A stretch of DNA of 64,000 bases from Rhynchospora pubera (Eukaryota; Streptophyta; Magnoliopsida; Poales; Cyperaceae), in assembly GCA_028095005.1 (NCBI GenBank), contig CM051460.1, positions 160,203,461-160,267,460 of the forward strand, read 5' to 3'. Every line of letters starts with the position of its first letter. Positions within the stretch are counted from its first letter, which is position 1. Positions 11,143 through 20,652 of the stretch are shown piece by piece. The position numbers and the translations under genes were made by a program. The notes under the pieces were generated by a model. The model had not been told where the DNA came from, searched no databases, and worked only from the letters and a program-made list of their open reading frames with translations.

Positions 11143-11574
11143 CAACTAATTGAATTTAATGGTTCAATTGAATAATAGATTGGTTTGTATTGTATGAGAA
11201 ATATCTCTCATGTGAACAGCTTGGAATTGATAAATTGGATGGCAATCCATTATTCCCGATGGCAGTGTTTCTGATCCAAGAATAAGAAATAATAGGGACA
11301 AATAAAGCACTAAGGTAGCAAACAACCCCAAAATGCACTAACACAAGGCTCTGCTGTATCAAGATGTATAAATTGAACTTACAATTTGAAGCTTAATTGT
11401 TTTGCCATCCTGCTCCACTGTGTGTATTTTCTACAAAAGAAGAGACAGTCAAAAGCACATAATCAAAAGGCTTCCAATGATGGAACTGATGTAGCAATTG
11501 CACAAAAGTAAAACTTACAAAAGTCAACACCAATGGACAATGGTGCTGATGTAGCTCTCCAAGTACGAGTCATC

Positions 11575-11935
11575 CTGACAATTCAAATAAATTAACATTA
11601 GACCTAAATCTTCTCAAAAGATGACTTGTAGTGCTATCAAAACTTTAATAGAGTAGGTACCGCAAATGTGGTGGCGCCTGACATAGCAGGGAAGTCGGGG
11701 GCGGCCGGCTTTTGGATGATAGAATCAGGGACGATTCGGAGGTGAGGAGAGGGAAGACGATTCGGGGAAGTCGGAGACAGTCGCGTTTTGTACTAATTCC
11801 AGTAGAGGACTGAGAGTGAAAGGAGAAAGGAACGATCGATCTCAAGAATACAGGGAACACAGGAGATCAGCTCGTCGATGCGTGCGAAGGTTAAGGGGGG
11901 CAACGAAGGCCCATAGAGAGAGAACCTGGAGGGCT
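11575..11935 (-). other. GC-rich region upstream of Rab exons, possible substitute first exon
   Basis: On the minus strand a frame containing PAAPDFPAMSGATTFA ends at a GT donor (GCG then GTACCT, near 11661). It would splice in phase with the Rab exon starting GATGACTCG. This peptide is not the Rab N-terminus, which should read FKLLLIGDSGVGKS. The region looks like a promoter or first exon from another source. Joined to the Rab exons it would give a protein without a P-loop. Confidence 0.3.
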
Positions 11936-12039
11936 GAACGAAAATAAATCAGAACATATTCACGGACAGTCACACAAATCAAACAAAAAAATGTAATGGG
12001 TTATGGGTGTATGCAGATTATATTAAAAAGAAGGGAAGC

Positions 12040-12120
12040 GAACGGAACAAAATCTTCCGGTTTTAAGAAACAATTTTAGTCCCACAAGGTCCAGTGAATA
12101 TAAAAGCGACTGGTTATATA
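12040..12120 (+). promoter_or_regulatory. USE/TATA snRNA-type promoter cassette A
   Basis: A conserved CTTCCGGTTTTA block is followed by GTCCCACAAGG (12079-12089, 9 of 11 matches to the plant USE RTCCCACATCG), 24 bp, then TTATATA (12114-12120). In plant snRNA genes a USE-TATA gap near 24 bp goes with RNA polymerase III and about 34 bp with polymerase II. The same order and spacing recur at 16757-16826, 19472-19543 and 61898-61966. Confidence 0.55.
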
Positions 12121-12142
12121 GCCGATTATACCCACCGACGTG

Positions 12143-12272
12143 TCTTCCGAACAAGACACTCGTCCCTTGCGTCCTACAAATTAAACATATAGCAAAAATA
12201 GCAATTGCTACACTTGCGTGTTGAACGAGTACAAAGAATAAATGGGCGGCACTGTTTAACAAACATTTTTTT
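12143..12272 (+). ncRNA. possible Pol III transcript, cassette A
   Basis: This interval is inferred from a start about 24 bases after the TATA to a run of seven Ts at 12266-12272. It contains GTCCCTTGCGTCC and, near its end, GGGCGGCACTGTTT, both shared with cassettes B and C. No known RNA family was recognised. Whether it is transcribed is untested. Confidence 0.3.
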
Positions 12273-12789
12273 ATATTATTTTCTTTGTTCCAAATTTTTA
12301 AAAAATTTTCTTTCTGTTTGAGATCTAATCCTTTCATTTCTTCACCATGAAATAACCTTTTGTTGTAAAGTACAACTTTTGAATTTCTTTCAAAATATAT
12401 TTTTATTTTTTTCAGTCCAATCTGTATAGTTTTAGCGAAATTTTCAACTATCGATAAAAATTGGATATTTTCTTCCTATATATTTTTATCTCTTGCTCAA
12501 TCTCTGAAGCAATGTGAGAATTGGATATTTTCTTCCTATATGCAAATTGATTGAAATAAACACAAATGGACTATACATGCCCATAATGGTTACTCTCTTT
12601 AGTTAAGTTATCTTGGAGTAAAACTATTTTGGTCACTAAGAGGGGCATAATTGTAACTCCCTTTAGCGTGTTGCTCCTATAAGTGATGTGTATTTAGCAT
12701 TTACGTTTTATTATGTTAATAATAACTGAGAATTTTGTGTACTTCTATTAGAAAGACATCGACCAGTATTTACTTCCAAAGGAACGATC

Positions 12790-14552
12790 TGTTGGAGTTA
12801 TGTCCTAGAAGTCAATATATTTAATGACTTAATTATTAGTTTATGTTTTGGATGATAATTTATCATCTGTTCCTAGGTTTATTATTGACAGATTATTCAG
12901 GTTGAGGATCTGAATTGTAGATCTCTGTGGATCATTCTTTAGAATGACAATAATAAATCTAAACGGTCCATAATCTTGATAATTAACAAGGAACATTAAT
13001 TATCTTATAAGATTAGTATGCAAGTTAAGTGATGATTAAGTTCTACAAATCATAGGTAAAGAGTTACCAACTTAATTGCATATGTGTATGTTATGGAACA
13101 TAGCACAGGACTTGACCCATCGAAATAAACATATGGATTGTGTTATGTGTCATTGTTTATTTCGTAATGATTTTGGTTCTAAGTTTGAGATGTTTATCTT
13201 TTCCACATGAGGATAGGTTCAATAAATATCGTCTACCGCTGATTCCCGATAAGGGCTGCTATACGGACTTTATTTATGTTCTCTTGAATTGTGCGGGAAA
13301 AAGTTAATCATCAAGAAAACCGTATGTCCCTCATTAATTCACTTAGTGAGTGACGATATCTGTTTGGGCCCCTTGATGGAGATAGATTGTTTGCATGCAA
13401 CTTTATACAATTATCTCTAGATCAAGAAACGTATAATCTGCAAGAATGACACATTCCTATCTTGGATTATACGATGATATCGTGCGACATAAGAATCAAA
13501 ATAGAGAAACATATTTATTCTCTTATGCAGGATTGAAATATTGTAGCAGTACACTATTTATGCGAATTGGGAGTCATAACGTGTTACTAGATACCGCTTA
13601 TGATTATTGGAATTAAATAACGATTTAATTCCATGGCCAACATAGCATAAATCCTCAAAGGGTCACACAAATAGGACATTAATCACACAGTGCATTATTT
13701 ATTTATTCACAGCAGTAGGTTCTGTGGAAATATGATAAGATTGATTAATTAATTATATACCGTTGCGAACCGTTATAATTAATTAAGTCAATGGATCATA
13801 TAGAAATAAATTAATGCATTAACTAATCCTAAAATAATTATTAATGAGTTAATAATTAATTTAGTTCAACACTTATCAATATAAATGGTTATATTGATTA
13901 ATTGGGCCGTTATTTAAATAGCAAATAGATAGCCCAATTAAAGAGCAAATAAATGAGGCTTTAATTAATAGAATTAGAGACTAAATTGAGTGGATTAAGT
14001 GGCCCAAATAGGCCCAAAACGTGGCTGCCCAATATGGTGGTAGGTGGGATGGCATAGTTGTAATTATGCAAGAGGTCAATTAGGTTTTGTGCTCTATATA
14101 AGGACCACTTATGAGAGCCTCCACCTAGCTTTTTCTCTCCTCTCATTCCCTCCCATGAGGCCGCCACCTTCCTCCTCTCTCCCTCTCATTTGCTCATGTG
14201 TTGAGCTATTTTCTCTCCACTAAATCAAGGTTGTTGATTGATGCAAGAGAGAAAACCATAGGGATTAGGCTTGTTCTTTGGGTATGCTAGCACGTACCTT
14301 GTAGAACGTGATTAATCCTCCTTGGTGGACTCGAGGGCGGTTACGAGACGTGGTGGAGACGGTGGAGAAGGCACGCCATCGATTCCCATGCCTTGGTCGA
14401 GCCCCGCGAATACGATTTCGCGGGAGGTAACAATTTCCCTTAATCTCTTTGTGTTAACTTGGCTTTTGTGCACGATTCGTTGTGTGTGTTGTTTCGATGG
14501 CTTAATTAACTTGTAATTAGCATAAAAATCGAAAATTACACACTTACTAACA
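12790..14552 (+). mobile_element. solo LTR of a Ty1/copia element
   Basis: The 1763-bp sequence starts TGTTGGAGTTATGTCC and ends ACTTACTAACA. The 5-bp duplication CGATC flanks it (12785-12789 and 14553-14557). It is a diverged relative of the LTRs at 25473 and 58599, sharing for example the blocks GATAGGTTCAATAAATATCG and GATTCCCGATAAGGGCTGC. No coding sequence, PBS or polypurine tract accompanies it. Unit B keeps the uninterrupted site GGAACGATCTAATCAG at about 17374. A TATA-like CTATATAAGG lies near 14094. Confidence 0.92.
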
Positions 14553-15840
14553 CGATCTAATCAGAAAAACATACCGGGCTAGTTTATTTATTGATCAAGA
14601 AATGAAATAATGAAATATTCATATTTCTTTAAAAAAGAAATAGAAAGGTTAGGATATATACTTGTAAATAATATGAAGGTTGTGTCGATCTGAACAAATC
14701 AATAACATTCAAAACAAAATAAATCAATTGAGAAATAACTAATTTTAAGAACTACTACAACTATCAGAAAAAGAACAAATAGATAAATAAAAAAAAGGCT
14801 TAATTAGATTTATGCCACTATGAAAAATTGGAATTAGTAAAATACCATCACTAAAGACAAATTAGTTTTATGCTATTACAAAATAGTAAAAATTAGCTTT
14901 TTACCACCGAAAAATTGATTTGCCAATTTTACCCTTTTAAATATGCCACTGCAAAAAAAAAATTGAAATAAAAAAAAATTCCATCACTAAATAACAAATT
15001 TGTTTTATGGCACTACAAAAATTTAAAATTTGAAAAATGTCATTATTAACTGACAAATTAGTTTTATAATCGTTTGAACAAGACTAAAATAAATTATTAA
15101 CTAACATAAGCAAAATAATATAATCGTTTCATGTAAGTGCCTTTTGCAATCCTTGGGATCTGAAGAAAAATAATTTATATATTTTTTTCTGCAATTTGAT
15201 CCGTACGTGTTTATATCCAATTGGTATCTAAGATTTGTCAACCTAATTGGTTACCTACTTGGCTTCTTTTTTTATTTTTACTTTGTACTGTGTCATTATT
15301 ATTAATTTATTATGTTTGTAATTAAGTAGACTATTGTAATTCGGCCACCATAGTCGTATACGAACTAGTTCGGCCGAAAATTAGACCATTACAATTCTCA
15401 GAATTGTCATATACCAATTTTGAAAACCTAATTCACCTATCCGGTTCATGAAATTAAAAAACAAATTTTTTTTTTTTTGAGACTTTAGAATTTTACATGT
15501 CCATGGAATCGAGCGTGATGATTGGCAACAAACAGAGGTAGCGTTAGGAATTGTTTACGGTGTTTTTTTCACCGTAATTTTAGGGTTTATTAAAAGGGCA
15601 GTTTTGGAACTTTTTTAAAAATAATAAGTGATTTTAATCTTTTTAGGAATATGATAATGGCAAATATCTAATTTACACAATTTGATAATGGTGTAAATCT
15701 AATTAGCAATTTAACAATAACATATCTCTAAATTAACTATTTTTCGAAGTGACATAAAACTAATTAATCTAATTAAAAATGCAAACTATTTATATCATTG
15801 TTAAATGCAAACTAATAAATTAAGACCTAGTAAACTATTT

Positions 15841-15948
15841 ATATCATTGTATCGGTCTAACTCCTCATTAGTAGCACCTGGCTGTGGCGCCACCCCGCAA
15901 TTTTGCCGCAACCATTTCAACTTGATGTTGTTGCCAACAACACCGCCC
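15841..15948 (-). pseudogene. plant mobile domain fragment
   Basis: On the minus strand, after an acceptor-like ATGCAG, a 35-codon frame reads through NNIKLKWLRQNCG and PGATNEELDRY. This resembles the start of the plant mobile domain (LSWLR ... ATEEEVxRYARAYIL), which occurs in host MAIN-type proteins and in some Mutator-like elements. The homology stops at the edge of repeat unit A, so only a fragment remains. The assignment rests on remembered family motifs. Confidence 0.45.
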
Positions 15949-16033
15949 CTGCATTGTACCAATTTAAAATAATCAATACAAGTAAGTAATGCATATACTG
16001 AATAGCAAAAATCAATATATAATTTTTTTTCAC

Positions 16034-16167
16034 TTACTCTCTGCTCCTCTTTTCTCTGTGCCAGTTTCCCAAATCTTCATGAGGATAAAGATTTGCACGA
16101 ATCTTTTCCTCCCAGGGCTCTTTCGTATTGGATCTAACTGGGATCCCCGTCGAGCGCAATCCATAAC
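16034..16167 (-). other. possible exon, unknown gene
   Basis: The minus strand is open for about 43 codons and contains KEPWEEKIRANLYPHEDLG, which has protein-like composition. It ends at a good donor (AGAGA then GTAAGTG). It lies just upstream of the plant-mobile-domain fragment on the same strand and might be part of the same decayed gene. No family was recognised. Confidence 0.25.
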
Positions 16168-16693
16168 GATTACAAAATACATTAAATTCGTGTCATGTTA
16201 ATATTGCAAAATACATTAAACTGTTAGAAAACCCAAAAATAATTACTTAAATCATTTTGCATTAAAATGATTTATTTCCATTCTTGTAATCGCATTCCTT
16301 TATTACTTTTTTATTTATTCGATTCGAGACACCAATTCTTTCCTCAATTTTTATTGTCTAGATTTAACGAACCAATAAGAATAGTAATCATATCCATCTC
16401 TGTGGGATCGACACCTTTAATTTGCTATACACGACTAGTCGAGTACAAGGTTAATTTGTTTGACCCTGGTTTACATCTCGATCACCGGTCTGTCCAATGC
16501 ATTGTAGAGAGAAAGAGAGGAGAGAAGGTAGTCAAACATAAGAATTTTTCAGAAGAAATTGATCGGACGGAGAGGATCGAAGAAGAAGAGACGGACGGAC
16601 CAGATGGAAAAACTGTTCCAACAACTGTTCGCCAATAATTATTTCGGAGACGGATCTAATTATGTGCAATAATATATGTTTTGATTTTAATTT
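16168..16693. other. unassigned spacer with an LTR-end-like phrase
   Basis: The phrase CTCTGTGGGATCGACACC at about 16398-16415 resembles the CCTGTGGATTCGACCCC phrase near the 3' ends of Athila-type LTRs in this window. It may be an old LTR remnant. The open frame at 16267-16638 is not otherwise protein-like. Confidence 0.3.
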
Positions 16694-16756
16694 TGATTTT
16701 GATGTGTTATGGGTGTATGCAGATTATATTAGAAGAAGGGAAGCGAACGGAACAAA

Positions 16757-16826
16757 ATCTTCCGGTTTTAAAAACCAATTTTAGTCCCACAAGGTCAAAT
16801 GAACATAAAAAACGACTGGTTATATA
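16757..16826 (+). promoter_or_regulatory. USE/TATA snRNA-type promoter cassette B
   Basis: TCTTCCGGTTTTA, then GTCCCACAAGG at 16784-16794, a 25-bp gap, then TTATATA at 16820-16826. An RNA running to the T6 at 16953-16958 would end just after GGGCGGCACTG. Confidence 0.55.
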
Positions 16827-16849
16827 GGCAATTATACCCCCCGTGACGT

Positions 16850-16958
16850 CTTTCCCAAGACACCATCATATATAGCTAATTGTTATAGTTAAATTGCTAC
16901 GCTTGCGGTTAGCGTACAAAGAATAAATCATAAAAAATAAATGGGCGGCACTGTTTTT
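16850..16958 (+). ncRNA. possible Pol III transcript, cassette B
   Basis: About 109 bases lie from the predicted start, about 24 bases after the TATA, to the T6 terminator. The piece TTGCTACGCTTGCGGTTAGC can pair with itself (GCTA with TAGC). The family is unknown. Confidence 0.3.
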
Positions 16959-17063
16959 TATTAGCAAAAATTTCAACTATCGACAAAAATGGGGTATTTT
17001 CTTCCTATATGCAAATTTATTGAAATAAACACAAAATGGACTGTAGAGGGCCATAATCATGGG

Positions 17064-17183
17064 ACTGTTTGGATCATATGGAAATAGGAGGAATTTCCTA
17101 TTCCTTGGCATAAATTTATTATAAACAATCTAATCTCTTCACAAAATTATATTTCCTATTCCTAAGCGATCCAAACGGACCCT
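17064..17183. mobile_element. MITE inside unit B
   Basis: The terminal inverted repeats are GGGACTGTTTGGATC and GATCCAAACGGACCC. It is absent from the matching places in units A and C, which read CCATAATGGTTACTC and CCATAATCATTACTC. The internal AATTTATTATAAACAATC is shared with the MITE at 24988. No target duplication could be fixed with certainty. Confidence 0.75.
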
Positions 17184-18602
17184 ACTCCTTTTAGTTAAGT
17201 TATCTTGGAGTAAAACTATTTTGGTCACTAAGAGGGGCATAATTGTAACTCCCTTTAGCGTGTTGCTCCTATAAGTGATGTGTATTTAGCATTTACGTTT
17301 TATTATGTTAATAATAACTGGGAATTTTGTGTACTTCTATTAGAAAGACATCGACCAGTATTTACTTCCAAAGGAACGATCTAATCAGAAAAACATATCG
17401 GCTAGTTTATTTATTGATCAAGAAATGAAATAATGAAATATTCATATTTCTTTAAAAAAGAAATAGAAAGGTTTGGATATATACTTGTAAATAATATGAA
17501 GGTTGTGTCGATCTGAACAAATCAATAACATTCAAAACAAAATAAATCAATTGAGAAATAACTAATTTTAAGAAACTACTACAACTATCAGAAAAAGAAC
17601 AAATAGATAAATAAAAAAAAGGCTTAATTAGATTTATGCCACTATGAAAAATTGGAATTAGTAAAATATCAACACTAAAGACAAATTAGTTTTATGCTAT
17701 TACAAAATAGTAAAAATTAGCTTTTTACCACCGAAAAATTGATTTGTCAATTTTACCCTTTTAAATATGCCACTGCAAAAAAAAATTGAAATTAAAAAAA
17801 ATTCCATCACTAAATAACAAATTTGTTTTATGGCACTACAAAAATTTGAAATTTGAAAAATGTCATTATTAGCTGACAAATTAATTTTATAATCGTTTGA
17901 ACAAGACTAAAATAAATTATTAACTAACATAAGAAAAATAATAGAATCGTTTCATGTAAGTGGCCTTTTGCAATCCTTGGGGATCTGAAGAAAAATAATT
18001 TATATATATTTTTTTCAGCAATTTGATCCGTACGTGTTTATATCCAATTGGTATCTAAGATTTGTCAACCTAATTGGTTACCTACTTGGCTTCTTTTCTT
18101 ATTTTTACTTTGTACTGTGTCATTATTATGTTTGTAATTAAAGTAGACTATTGTAATTCGGCCACCCTAGTCGTATACGAACTAATTCGGCCGAAAATTA
18201 GACCATTACAATTCTCAGAATTGTCATATACCAATTTTGAAAACCTAATTTACCAATCCGGTTCATGAAATTAAAAAACAAAATTTTTTTTTGAGACTTT
18301 AGAATTTTACATGTCCATGGAATCGAGCGTGATGATTGGCAACAAACGGAGGTAGCGTTAGGAATTGTTTACGGTGTTTTTTTCACCGTAATTTTAGGGT
18401 TTATTAAAAGGGCAGTTTTGGAACTTTTTTAAAAATAATAAGTGATTTTAATCTTTTTAGGAATATGATAATGGCAAATATCGAATTTACACATCTAATT
18501 AGCAATTTAACAATAACATATCTCTAAATTAACTATTTTTCGAAGTGACATAAAACTAATTAATCTAATTAAAAATGCAAACGAATAAATTAAGACTAGT
18601 AA

Positions 18603-18890
18603 AGGTAGAACGAAGGTTATAAATTTACTAGGTGGGGTAATCGAGCTTTGCTCTTTCCATGCATTTCTAATAATTACGTAATTTAATTAATTTTACATAT
18701 CTATGAAATTTAATGGCCAATCAAGTTTCGCTCGATACACATGTTTTTATTATATTAATTTTTATTTTGTTCTTGTAATTAAATTATATATATATATATT
18801 ATTTTTATTTAGCTGTAACAAAATATATTGACAATTTTTAACCTAAAAATATAAGAACAATGAGGGGCGGAAAAATAATTGGATTTATGC
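18603..18890. other. AT-rich spacer with a Helitron-like 3' end
   Basis: Read on the minus strand, GAGCAAAGCTC (a short hairpin) is followed by GATTACCCCACCTAG and then host T, at 18628-18651. A hairpin shortly before a terminal CTAG, with T after it, is the Helitron 3' pattern. A (TA)n run lies near 18785-18800. No gene was seen. Confidence 0.4.
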
Positions 18891-18897
18891 ATATTAC

Positions 18898-18942
18898 CTT
18901 GTCTTTCTAACCATTTACCATTATACCAGTCAGGCTGTGGAA
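18898..18942 (-). other. possible 45-nt exon
   Basis: Between an acceptor (GTACCAG) and a donor (CAAG then GTAATA), one frame reads PQPDWYNGKWLERQ on the minus strand. The composition looks protein-like, but no neighbour exon in a compatible phase was found. The first exon of the small gene at 20652 ends in a different phase. Confidence 0.2.
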
Positions 18943-19454
18943 CTGGTACAAAATGCTCAACAGTAGTACTATCAAAATAAAAAGAGCTACTTCAATAATA
19001 ATAAGACTTGATTACAATAGAAAGAAAAATATATACTCTTTTTCATCCCGAAGGCAACAATTAATCAATCTTGACAGAAATGATTACAGTAGAAGGAAAA
19101 ATATAGAAAACAATTAATCAATGTAAACAATATCAATCTCTCTCAAACAAGCCTTTAACGGCAAAATTTTGCTTTTAACTTATGGTTGAAATTAAGGAAT
19201 TCAAAATCATTCAATCCTTCTGATGATTGCAAAGAATTATTTGCAAACATAGTTTTCTCAAATAAATAAAAATTCATTCAGAAAAATAAATAATAAATAA
19301 ATTAGAAATTGCATAGGTTGAAATATGAAATTCGGGCCCTGTACAATTTTAAGGGGAAATTGAAATGAAAGAAATCTAATATCCAACGAATAGAAGGGGG
19401 TGAACGAAAATAAACATATGCACGGACAGTCGCACAAATGAAAAAACAATTACG
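18943..19454. other. spacer, nothing recognised
   Basis: AT-rich DNA. The stretch 19388-19440 (TGAACGAAAATAAAC, CACGGACAGTCGCACAAAT) matches 11935-11985, so the sequence family shared by the cassettes extends upstream of the promoter in these two places. Confidence 0.5.
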
Positions 19455-19471
19455 CAAACGAACGCGCGGAT

Positions 19472-19543
19472 GATCTTCCGGTTTTAAAAAAGAATGTTTA
19501 GTCCCATATGGACGAATCAAGGTAAAAATTTACTAGTTATATA
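19472..19543 (+). promoter_or_regulatory. USE/TATA Pol III-type promoter of a snoRNA candidate
   Basis: ATCTTCCGGTTTTA is followed by GTCCCATATGG (19501-19511, 9 of 11 to the plant USE), a 25-bp gap, and TTATATA (19537-19543). A transcript starting about 25 bases further on would carry a leader of about 44 bases before the C/D-box RNA at 19611, and would end at the T8 run 19700-19707. Confidence 0.6.
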
Positions 19544-19610
19544 GGCGATTGAACTCTCCGTTGCGTCCTCCGATCCAATCGGAAGATACCCCACTGTCCC
19601 TTGCGTCCCT

Positions 19611-19688
19611 TGGCGATGATGAAGGTGCACACTAAAGTAGTCGTTTATATAACGACGATGATCTTAAACAGTGCCGCCCTTCTGAGCC
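19611..19688 (+). ncRNA. C/D-box snoRNA candidate
   Basis: C/D snoRNAs guide 2'-O-methylation of rRNA. The C box ATGATGA is at 19616-19622 and the D box CTGA at 19682-19685. A GGC/GCC terminal stem closes them. Between them GTCGTTTATATAACGAC (about 19640-19656) forms a perfect hairpin just before a C'-like CGATGAT, and CTAA at about 19632 could be a weak D' box. The 14 bases before the D box include GTGCCGCCC, which can pair with GGGCGGCAC. From memory that is part of the conserved GGGGCGGCAC segment of large-subunit rRNA near the P-loop. Size (78 nt) and box order fit the family. A Pol III-type promoter lies upstream and a T8 run follows 15 bases after. Confidence 0.6.
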
Positions 19689-19699
19689 TTCACCCAAAA

Positions 19700-19707
19700 T
19701 TTTTTTT
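19700..19707 (+). terminator. T8 run, likely Pol III terminator
   Basis: Eight consecutive Ts follow the snoRNA candidate by about 12 bases and would end a Pol III transcript begun near 19567. Confidence 0.5.
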
Positions 19708-20193
19708 GGTTTTATTTAGCTTTTTTGCGAGTTCGCATGAGTGACTTCTGATTTAGCTATTGTGCAAAGCCAATAAAATGTGCATTATTTTAACTAATGA
19801 ATGCATTATAAAAGGCGCTGATATAAGAAACTGAAACTAAATTCATATATTAAAGGGATCATTCATGATAAATCCATTAATAGACAACATAAAATATAAG
19901 TTAGCAAGATAACTAGATAACACAACACAAATTATAACTGATACTGACACAGAAAGCAAACGCATACATCCATTAATCTATTAATCCATATCAGAATTTT
20001 TAAAAGACGAAATAAGATAAATAGAAAACAAATCTGATTAGCACGCCTACAGTTTAAATTTTTAAACAAATATAAAGCTTAAAAGTTAAAAGGGTACAAA
20101 AGCTGAATAGCAACACCGCTGCAGCTTTAAACAATCAAAGCCTACAGGCTACAGGGCATATAAGCAAAATAGAACACCTAATGACCTAATTAA
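19708..20193. other. spacer, nothing recognised
   Basis: AT-rich intergenic DNA between the snoRNA candidate and the convergent small gene. No open frame or repeat was supported. Confidence 0.5.
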
Positions 20194-20652
20194 CTAAACG
20201 ACATCACCTTTTCTTTCCCACTGCCTCAGTTCCTGTTCCTATGATAAATAATTCAGGGAAAATAAAATTAATTGTTAACCATAATCTCTTAGTTCTACAC
20301 AAGAGAACTAAAATGAACATCAACTGGTACCAAGTACCAACAGATTTGAACTTAAGAATTGACCAACAGAGAAGATTTAAATGAGTACAAGTACATAACA
20401 ACAGAGAAAAAGGGCACGAGCAATTCAAAAATCATGTCAAATGAAAGAGAAAAAGAGAATTATGCAAAAATCTCGATTGTTAAAGAAAAATATTTCTAAT
20501 AGACAAAAAAAAAAAAAAATCAGAGAGAACGAGAGAGGTGCAAAAATTCGACAGTTAATATAAACAAAATCAGGCGATACCTGAAATCCATAGACGGGAT
20601 CGGAGGCGATGAACTCGTCAACGTCAACATCCGTCCATTTGGGAAGAGCCAA
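20194..20652 (-). CDS. small two-exon gene, unknown function
   Basis: Exon 1 (20581-20652) starts with ATG and encodes 24 residues beginning MALPKWTDVDVDEF and ending VYGFQ, followed by a GTATCG donor. Exon 2 (20194-20238) follows an ATTTATCATAG acceptor in the same phase. It reads EQELRQWERKGDVV then TAG. The joined product is 38 aa, acidic, with no signal peptide or membrane segment. Both splice borders and the phase agree, which favours a real transcript. I do not recognise the family, and it may be the truncated copy of a longer gene. Upstream (20653-20860) is GA-rich and resembles a 5' UTR. Confidence 0.45.

Larger units (their letters stand above)
3197..11574 (-). pseudogene. Rab1/RABD-type small GTPase, six exons, probably broken
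   Basis: Rab1/RABD proteins are prenylated GTPases that control ER-to-Golgi vesicle traffic. Six minus-strand exons with GT-AG borders are visible. They are 11519-11574 (DDSYLESYISTI), 11383-11430 (KIHTVEQDGKTIKLQI), 4459-4530 (WDTAGQERFRTITGSYYRG, the G3 motif), 4205-4360 (includes the NKCD G4 motif), 3886-3989 (ETSAK, the G5 motif) and 3197-3293 (C-terminus ending CCST, a prenylation site, then TAG). Exon phases fit from 11430 to 3197. Three things suggest a pseudogene. No exon with the P-loop GDSGVGKS was found. Exon 11519-11574 has seven extra bases after ACCATT, and a run of four Ts before its donor makes it 56 nt instead of the expected 48, giving an in-frame TGA. A 6-kb LINE sits in the next intron. 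The last four exons carry no stop codons and look well conserved, so either breakage is recent or another start exists. Confidence 0.85.
11996..15840 (+). repeat. repeat unit A, interrupted by a solo LTR
   Basis: This copy matches unit B (16694-18602) over most of its length and unit C (61712-62935) over its first part. It begins at GGGTTATGGGTGTATGCAGA, includes a promoter-like cassette, and ends at AATTAAGACCTAGTAAA. The stretch 14800-15080 consists of degenerate short motifs (TATGCCACTA, AAATTAGTTTTAT). The copy contains the solo LTR at 12790-14552, absent from unit B, so the LTR came after the duplication. Confidence 0.75.
16694..18602 (+). repeat. repeat unit B
   Basis: This is the uninterrupted paralogue of unit A: promoter cassette, TTATCTTGGAGTAAAACTAT block, degenerate TATGCCACTA motifs and the final AATTAAGACTAGTAAA. 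It lacks the solo LTR of unit A but has a MITE at 17064-17183. It differs from A by many small changes, so the duplication is not recent. Confidence 0.75.

Noticed and set aside
12121..12272. Known U3, U6, 7SL or tRNA gene behind cassette A
   Set aside because: None of the remembered conserved starts or internal boxes of these RNAs is present. Only the promoter resembles them.
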